From assembly GCF_963678975.1 (NCBI RefSeq), contig NC_089274.1, positions 1,228,001-1,292,000 of the forward strand: a stretch of 64,000 nucleotides of DNA. Reading direction: 5' to 3'. Shown one piece after another: positions 59,001-64,000 of this stretch. The stretch is from Dysidea avara. Taxonomy: Eukaryota; Porifera; Demospongiae; Dictyoceratida; Dysideidae. Each line of letters begins with the position of its first letter. Within the stretch, counting starts at the first letter, position 1. A program made the translations under genes and the position numbers. The notes beneath the pieces are model-generated. The model was not told the origin of the DNA and ran no database searches. It worked only from the letters and a program-made list of their open reading frames with translations.

Positions 59001-62000
59001 AAGACGATAGTCAGCTGTGGTGAATGTGAAATAAAATACATGTTGTTTGGCTCACTTGCAGGAACACCAATGCTGAATAACAGATTTTGAGCTGTTATAA
59101 TTTGGTTTTTTTCTCTTTTGAGGCTGAAGAAGTTTTTTACCTAAATATAAGCAGGCCACTTATCTTCTAAATAGTGCAACAGTGGCCCCAGCTCTTCTAC
59201 TTATGCAACTCTGTTTTACACACTCAAAATCTGTTTTATTTTTCTTGTAAAAGTGTATTACAGCCTCTTACATAACGGATGGTGAAATCATGCGTGTTGA
59301 GGGCGGGTGTGTGACGTCTGGCTTGGCCACAAACATGTGTCAACATGACCATCAAAGGGCCGCGCTTTAGAGGCTTCCCCATTGAAAATGTATGGCGAAA
59401 CTTTACAGTGTCATAACTGGAGTGTCTTACATTCGAATGAAGCGCTTTTAATATATTTTTAGCGGATCGAGAAGCGCTACATATCGAGCAATACAGGAGG
59501 CCCATGCGATGTAGCAATCGTAAGTTATTAATCGTTTTTGAGGGTTCAGCTCAACGCGAACGTACTATAGCAGTAGAAATCGCTGTGTAACTACTGCCAA
59601 AGGGAGTACATTAGAACGTAGGTCAATAGTGTAGGCCGTAGGGCTGTAATCGTCATTCCATGTAGTGAGAAGTAGCTGTGCTCGAAAAACCTGTTTGCGA
59701 ACTTGCGGTAATGGCAATTTTTTGGTGCTGTACTGCTAACGGAACATGCTAGAAGTTTCCCTTAATAAACTAGTTGGTGCCAGCTTGATGATTGATATGC
59801 AACAAGTCTGTGGTCAATCAGTGCTATATGATTTGGGAGTTAGCTAGTTATATAGTAGCTAATTTTTGCTTCACAGGCATAGCAACTCCCACATCATACC
59901 CTGACTACACCATATGACAATGGGTAATGTGACAGTGAGTTATGTAAAGTCCAAATTCTACTTCATCACCATCCGTATCATCTAGAACACAGCTAAGGAA
60001 AATAGGGAGGGGGGATGGGAGCCAACCTGTACTAAACACGTGGCATAGAATGAATTAAAGCACACCATACAAACCTTGTATATCCCCTGCGTCACGTGAG
60101 GTGTGATGCCAACACATTATGTATTCTTGTGGGAGCTTATTTTCTGTCTAATTCATTATGTTCAACCGCCAGAAAATACATGGATAAAATGTAGCAAGGC
60201 TTGATGAATGGATCAGTTTGCGTGTCCATGACTTATTTTGATTTCATTGTCAAATGAAAACAGCCATTTCTTCTTGTCAAAATACCATTACACATGCAAA
60301 GGTATAAAAGTTTGCACTCAGAATTGGGTTTGCTGGTATGAGCTTCTTGAAGTATGTTGTATTAAACTCAATATAGACCAGGACACTTTGTAGTTATTGT
60401 ACATGGTAGGGCTCTCACAATTAATCGATTAAATCAATTATTCGATGAAAAATTTTAATCAATTTTTTAATTGGTTGATCGCATAGTGTATGTGATTAAA
60501 TAATAGTTAGACACCAAGACCAAGGAAACTAAGCGATTTAGTAACCCTGATGGCCCGAGGCTGTAGTGTCCCGAGCGCAGCGAGGGCGCTATTAAGGGCC
60601 AGAGGGGTTACTAAATTGCTTAGTTCCCGTTGGTCGCGGTGTCTAACTTATTTAGACTATGGTTTAAAGTACATACCTTTATAGCCAGAGCATTAGGGTG
60701 GGGTGAAAGAGCAATACAGAACAGCAGAATGGTTTCTTCCTTATGTCCTTACAGCGCCCACAAAAAAATTTTTTCAACCGGTAACCAGAGTAACGGCTAG
60801 AGCTTTAGTAGATACGCCGCTTAGTCTACTATTTCTCCAGAATTATTCGCAGAACACGGAGAAGAATTGTATTACAGTATTATCAAGTACTCCAGTGTAC
60901 CTTTTGTGTTGTAATTATTTTTCACGTACAAATTTGCCTGAGGGCGGGTTACTAAATGAACTTGTGTAGGTGACTAAATGAGTATGTCAGGTGACTAAGT
61001 GATTTAGTAACCCTGTAAATGAGCTATATCATAGTCTAAGTGTAGCTGATGCTATATGCATGGTGTGCTACATATAGATTAATTGATTTAGTAATTGATG
61101 ATTAATTGATTAATTTTTAAACTGAGAGCCCTTGTACTGTACATAGGCAAGCAATACTCTAATAGAACAGTGACGTAATAGGGATTTGTGGTTTACATTA
61201 TCACCCCAATGATCCCTTCTTGTTTGGTGGCTTTTTCAGTGATGCGTATTCCTCTTTGAAAATAATTTATATTAACAAACCATGTCGCCAACATATGTGA
61301 CCATACACAACGGGTTTGTGCAACTCCTAAATTCTGTGTATTTTGTGATGGTATAAGCCGACTGTGTGTTACCATACTTATCACTGACACAGCTCACATG
61401 TGACATATGTAATTGTTTGTATAGTAACTACTATATTGTAACTATACTTACTATTGTTGCTATTACATCACCACTGGTTATGGTACTACACACAGGCGGA
61501 TGATGAGCACTACATCCCAAGAGCTGTATTACTGGACTTGGAGCCAAGAGTGAGTCCAGTAGTATATAACATGAATAACGCAACTACATTAGACCCTCAG
61601 TTATCCAAACCCTTTTGTTCTCAGGAAATGGTAAAAAGTGTTAATTGTTCTGAAACTGAAGCCATTACATTTATATACAGAGCTCTGTTAAAATACACAC
61701 TTGTGCTCAAAATACTCTAATAGAACAGTCGAATCATTTCCTAATCAAGGGTACGGATAAATGAGGGTCTACTGTACCTCTTAAAAACACACCCCTGAGT
61801 TGTAGTCAGCCTGCATAAGGAACACTTGTCTCCTCCAGTATTTTATATCCCTCTGAACTAAGGATATAACAGAGAGCAAAATTAACACCTAATAATGTTC
61901 ATCTTAGAGAGGGCTCAGTCATATATATGTGTGTGGGCTGTATAGCTAATAATCTTTGGAGGTTTGGTCATTGAACAAAAGATTCAAGGTACTTTGTTGC

Positions 62001-62656
62001 ATATTCATAGTATTGGGGGTATGTAGTACAACTTTTGAACAGAAAACAGTGTGATTTCTGTCTCTCAACAATTTTTCTTCCTACGGAATACATTCTCCTA
62101 CTTTGGTCACTTTTGGGCCAAGCAGTTGGTTACATTATTCAGTGACTTTATTGTACTGTATAGTCAAAATTCAAATGAATGCCATGGAGGTGCTCCTATT
62201 GCTGTTATGATTGACTTCTAGCAACTAGAGATGTGCAGCTTGTAATACCATATAGCCAGGGGACAATCTTATGCTACAATGTGTAGAAAGAAATTTTCAC
62301 AATTTTCATTCACAAAATGCCAGACACATAATGATGATATGTACACAAGCTGTCACTTGTGTAATTTGTGAAAATTTTGTCACTCAAACATTTCCAGCTA
62401 TACCCTGTACATGCATCGACTGACATATCAACATGACATCATTTCCTGTTGGTCAGGTGATCCACGGCATCCTGTCCTCCCCATATGCCAAACTATATAA
62501 CCCTGAGAACATCTACATGTCAGAACATGGTGGTGGAGCAGGGAATAACTGGGCCAGTGGATATGCACAGTCTGAACGCCTCAGTGAGGAGATCTTTGAT
62601 ATCATTGACCGTGAAGCAGATGGCAGTGACAGTCTAGAGGTGTGTGTGTGTGTGTG

Positions 62657-62746
<90 letters not shown>

Positions 62747-63635
62747 TGTGTTACTGTCTATGTGTGTAGGGTGTGCATGTGTGTAGTGAGTGTGTGAGCA
62801 CGTGTGTGTAGTGTGTTTATTGTTCAAATTTGGTAGCCATATACAGTGTAGGGAAGGCGTATACCAGAGGAGGTTGGAAGTGCTGCTCAAAAATATTACG
62901 TTAATTGCATACCTCTGTTTAGAATTTCATGTGAGCCTCAATAGTCGTAATACAAAACTAGCGAACAGTGGGGATCACTGGAGATCATTAGATATTTAGA
63001 TTGTACTTCGTGTAAGCATTACGATGATGTACTTTGTTTTGTAAAATCACTTAGTGTTCAGGGCAAAACTGATGAAACACTTTCGCACGTAGAACACTTG
63101 CACTAACCAGGTATGTATATTATTCAACAAGACAATGATGCCATACTTCGTTACACCATTTACACGATTTAGTTAATCACAGAATACAAGCATTTTGGAT
63201 AATTCATTTTAACGGCGCTTAAACCGCTTCCACCCTCCTCTGGGCGTATTCACAGCCTTGCATGTCTAAACCATTTTCTACACTTGGTGCTTATGTGTTC
63301 TAATTGATACCATACAACAGAAAATTTTTGATGAATCAGTTAAACTTGTCAACTTTTAATTAGTTAACATCAACAAGCACCAGTGAGTGTTTATTATTTG
63401 TCAACATTTAATTTGTCAAAGCTGTGGATTTGTCAATTTTCTCTTCTGTCAAATTTTCTGTCATACAGTAAATATTGTGTGAAACTAGGATGACAATTTC
63501 ATTGTATTCTGTATCAACCATTTACTACAATCTCTATAATTGCTGTTTTGTATAGGGTTTTGTGCTGTGTCATTCCATTGCTGGAGGTACTGGGTCAGGA
63601 ATGGGATCATTCTTCTTGGAGAGGCTGAATGACAG
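50025..63635 (+). CDS. TUBG1: Gamma-tubulin, exons 1-6 (3' end off window)
   Basis: Component of the gamma-tubulin ring complex that nucleates microtubules at centrosomes. Exons: 50025-50073, 50127-50177, 50227-50288, 61496-61549, 62457-62639, 63556-63635; phases agree throughout. The product reads [16 protein letters not shown], then [105 protein letters not shown] and LERLNDR. This matches gamma-tubulin from residue 1 to about 160, including the GTP-binding glycine loop [16 protein letters not shown] and [17 protein letters not shown] separate it from alpha and beta tubulins. Intron 3 is 11.2 kb and full of transposons; introns 1 and 2 are about 50 bases. The remaining two thirds lie beyond base 64000. 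Confidence 0.96.
51055..51530. mobile_element. MITE with AGGGGCATCTCCAA termini, nested in the inverted repeat
   Basis: Left end AAGGGGGCATCTCCAAACTG, right end inverted AGGGGCATCTCCAAGCTTAT. Internal ends continue with TTAACGT words in both arms. It contains another complete MITE, 51215-51377. Target duplication unclear. Confidence 0.7.
51215..51377. mobile_element. 163-bp MITE with 6-bp target duplication, nested inside another MITE
   Basis: Left end CAGGGATTTTTCTAGAAAA, right end inverted CAGGGGTTTTTCTAGGGGA. Perfect 6-bp repeats CTGTTT flank it at 51209-51214 and 51378-51383. Contains G- and C-homopolymer runs. Confidence 0.82.
51644..52252. mobile_element. piggyBac-type MITE (609 bp, TTAA target duplication)
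   Basis: Starts CCCTTAAACCCGCA and ends, inverted, CCCTTAAACCTGCA. Both sides have TTAA (51640-51643 and 52253-52256). CCC termini with a TTAA duplication are the piggyBac signature. No transposase frame inside, so non-autonomous. Confidence 0.82.
53394..55172. other. Gamma-tubulin intron 3, minor repeats only
   Basis: Holds a 17/18-base tandem repeat (CATCATGCTGCTGTTTC, five copies, 53704-53782). Imperfect inverted copies of CCGATAACC flank it (about 53453 and 53828), so the repeat may sit in an old MITE. A further tandem of TTAAACCATGGCTGG occurs at 54538-54620. No gene seen. Confidence 0.6.
55173..55286. mobile_element. 114-bp foldback element
   Basis: Arms GTGATTTGCCTGATATGTAC and inverse, with outer ends TTGTATCA and TGATACAA. 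The loop contains a second small palindrome (AGGCCTAATGGCCCT). No clear target duplication. Confidence 0.7.
55287..56290. other. Gamma-tubulin intron 3, no gene seen
   Basis: AT-rich intron sequence. Two overlapping open frames near 55773-56126 have no family resemblance and no splice context. A short direct repeat TTCATTATTCATAATAGG occurs at 55990-56025. Confidence 0.55.
56291..56543. mobile_element. 253-bp inverted-repeat MITE
   Basis: Arms of about 110 bases meet around a central TGACTGTTCTATCGAGG, a variant of the dispersed motif. Landmarks are CCACCAAACAAGAAGGGATC and its inverse, and CTAGATAGATAAAA with TTTTATCTATCTTG. One arm recurs alone at 61151-61265. Confidence 0.8.
56544..57589. 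other. Gamma-tubulin intron 3, unassigned open stretches
   Basis: Between two transposons. A plus-strand ATG at 56825 opens about 52 codons ([20 protein letters not shown]) and a second open stretch near 57238 reads [12 protein letters not shown]. Neither resembles a family I know nor shows clear exon borders. They could be remnants of a transposon gene. Confidence 0.35.
57590..59567. mobile_element. Tc1/mariner (IS630-type) DNA transposon, degraded, 2.0 kb
   Basis: Terminal inverted repeats of 27 bp with one mismatch: TAGTACGTTCGCGTTGAGCT on both ends, then GAATCCT or GAACCCT. TA flanks both ends (57588-57589 and 59568-59569), as expected for this superfamily; because the ends read CTATAG, the exact edge could shift by two bases. 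Inside is a broken transposase gene (57724-58490). Inserted in gamma-tubulin intron 3. Confidence 0.88.
57724..58490 (+). pseudogene. Broken IS630/Tc1-type transposase of the 57.6-kb element
   Basis: Three exons can be read: 57724-58167, 58216-58318 and 58366-58490. The first ([20 protein letters not shown]) is an N-terminal helix-turn-helix region ending [18 protein letters not shown]. The second gives [10 protein letters not shown], a stop, then [17 protein letters not shown]. The third gives [10 protein letters not shown], a stop, then [10 protein letters not shown], where D is the catalytic Asp of the first DDE block. A third stop follows at once and the remaining two catalytic acids are missing; an Asp/Glu/Ser-rich tail ([11 protein letters not shown]) remains. 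Three stops and an internal deletion show it cannot make active enzyme. Confidence 0.82.
59568..60504. other. Gamma-tubulin intron 3, no gene seen
   Basis: AT-rich sequence with a stretch of TTAATCGATT-type words at 60418-60480 that partly mirrors 61078-61120, so it may be the outer inverted repeat of the following foldback element. Confidence 0.5.
60505..61039. mobile_element. Foldback element with hairpin plus inverted-repeat cassette (copy B)
   Basis: Hairpin 60505-60650 (arm AGTTAGACACC; then ACTAAGCGATTTAGTAACCC) with loop GCGCAGCGAGGGCGCTATTA. Then follows a segment bounded by TTTAGACTAT (60651) and ATAGTCTAA (61031). The layout and loop core (GCGAGGGC, then TAAGGGCC) match copy A at 11083-11526. 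On the minus strand the segment has a donor-like GTATGT at about 60680, the same position and direction as in copy A. An open stretch of 88 codons on the plus strand (60703-60969) is unrecognised. Confidence 0.6.
61151..61265. mobile_element. Solo arm of the 56.3-kb MITE family
   Basis: ATGATCCCTTCTTGTTTGGT with GGCTTTTTCAGTGAT and TGTGGTTTACATTA matches the right arm of 56291-56543. The second arm is missing. It starts right after a copy of the dispersed motif (TACTCTAATAGAACAGTGAC, 61146). Confidence 0.7.
61590..61771. mobile_element. pogo/Tigger-type MITE (about 182 bp)
   Basis: Left end TAGACCCTCAGTTATCCAAA, right end inverted TAGACCCTCATTTATCCGTA. GACCCTC-TTATCC termini are typical of pogo/Tigger elements. 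The right half includes TACTCTAATAGAACAGTCG. It begins 41 bases after gamma-tubulin exon 4. A diverged copy lies near 39706-39990 in a HECW intron. Confidence 0.7.
61772..62456. other. Gamma-tubulin intron 4, no gene seen
   Basis: AT-rich intron sequence; apart from the MITE at its start nothing was recognised. Confidence 0.6.
62640..62741. repeat. (GT)n microsatellite that starts at a gamma-tubulin splice donor
   Basis: About 50 GT units with one interruption, beginning at the first intronic base after exon 5 (SLE, end 62639). The donor is therefore GTGTGT within a run of identical candidate sites. Confidence 0.95.
62742..63555. other. Gamma-tubulin intron 5, no gene seen
   Basis: AT-rich intron sequence including a (GT)-rich tail to about 62815. 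No exon or element recognised. After exon 6, bases 63636-64000 are also intronic without features. Confidence 0.6.
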
Positions 63636-64000
63636 GTGCCTAGTTATGTTGTGACTACCATTTAAACTAATGCCCAAGAATTTTATAAGTGATCATAGGT
63701 CTGGTGATTAAATGAGGCCACAATGTGACTTGTATTGTAGTAGAAATAACCTAGTCTCATGTGGCTAGACTGCTATCTTGCCTCCTCTTTTTCTTTGTGA
63801 TGTCATTGGTCAGCGAGATAGGGTCTGGTGAATTACCGTTGACTAAGTTGTGAATTTCCACCAAAATTTGGTGGATTTGATTTCATTGGCTAGCTGTATG
63901 TTGGCATGGCAAAACATAAATTTTACCGCAAAACTTTGAACAAGGCTGATACTGTTGCTACGTATGGCTATGTAGCATCTTCCCTGCAAGAACAGCAAGA

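Overview
The window is nuclear DNA of an invertebrate animal. It has spliced genes with GT-AG introns (some only about 50 bases), AT-rich spacers, long (GT)n arrays, minisatellites and many short inverted-repeat transposons. The protein set (LRRK1-like kinase, HECW-like ubiquitin ligase, EHD ATPase, gamma-tubulin, UDP-glycosyltransferase) is animal. Decayed LINE and DNA transposon copies and an ankyrin-LRR-Roc-COR-kinase protein would fit a sponge or another early-branching animal. The species cannot be fixed from sequence alone.

Layout. (1) 280-17894, minus: a LRRK1-like gene. Thirteen exons could be joined in frame, from the N-terminal ankyrin exon at 17.9 kb to the kinase glycine loop at 0.3 kb; the rest of the kinase lies off the left edge. 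Its 6.6-kb intron (10947-17517) holds a complete-looking 3.5-kb DNA transposon (13536-17051) with 9-bp target duplications. This carries two convergent spliced genes: a HIRAN-like protein and a transposase-like protein with one nonsense codon. (2) 17.9-28.6 kb: a gene-poor tract with palindromic mini-elements, a 560-base GT array, two degraded copies of HECW exon regions, and a UGT pseudogene split by a LINE. (3) 28601-30214, plus: an intact single-exon UDP-glycosyltransferase. (4) 33579-47918, plus: a HECW-like HECT ubiquitin ligase in about 28 exons. (5) 48031-49800, minus: an intronless EHD-family ATPase, tail to tail with HECW. (6) 50025 to beyond the right edge, plus: gamma-tubulin, head to head with EHD across a 224-base shared promoter containing an E2F-like site. 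Gamma-tubulin intron 3 is 11.2 kb long and packed with nested transposons.

The host genes look like separate housekeeping or signalling genes, not a pathway cluster. The strongest novelty lies in the mobile DNA. There are hairpin elements of only 55-78 bp that share TAGTCT termini and are each flanked by a perfect 9-bp duplication. There is the HIRAN-carrying transposon. Two elements share a foldback-plus-cassette architecture. A short motif (consensus TACTCTAATAGAACAGTCA) is scattered through the window and lies inside several unrelated repeats.

Exon boundaries were set by hand from GT/AG sites, reading phase and family knowledge. Nothing was searched against databases.
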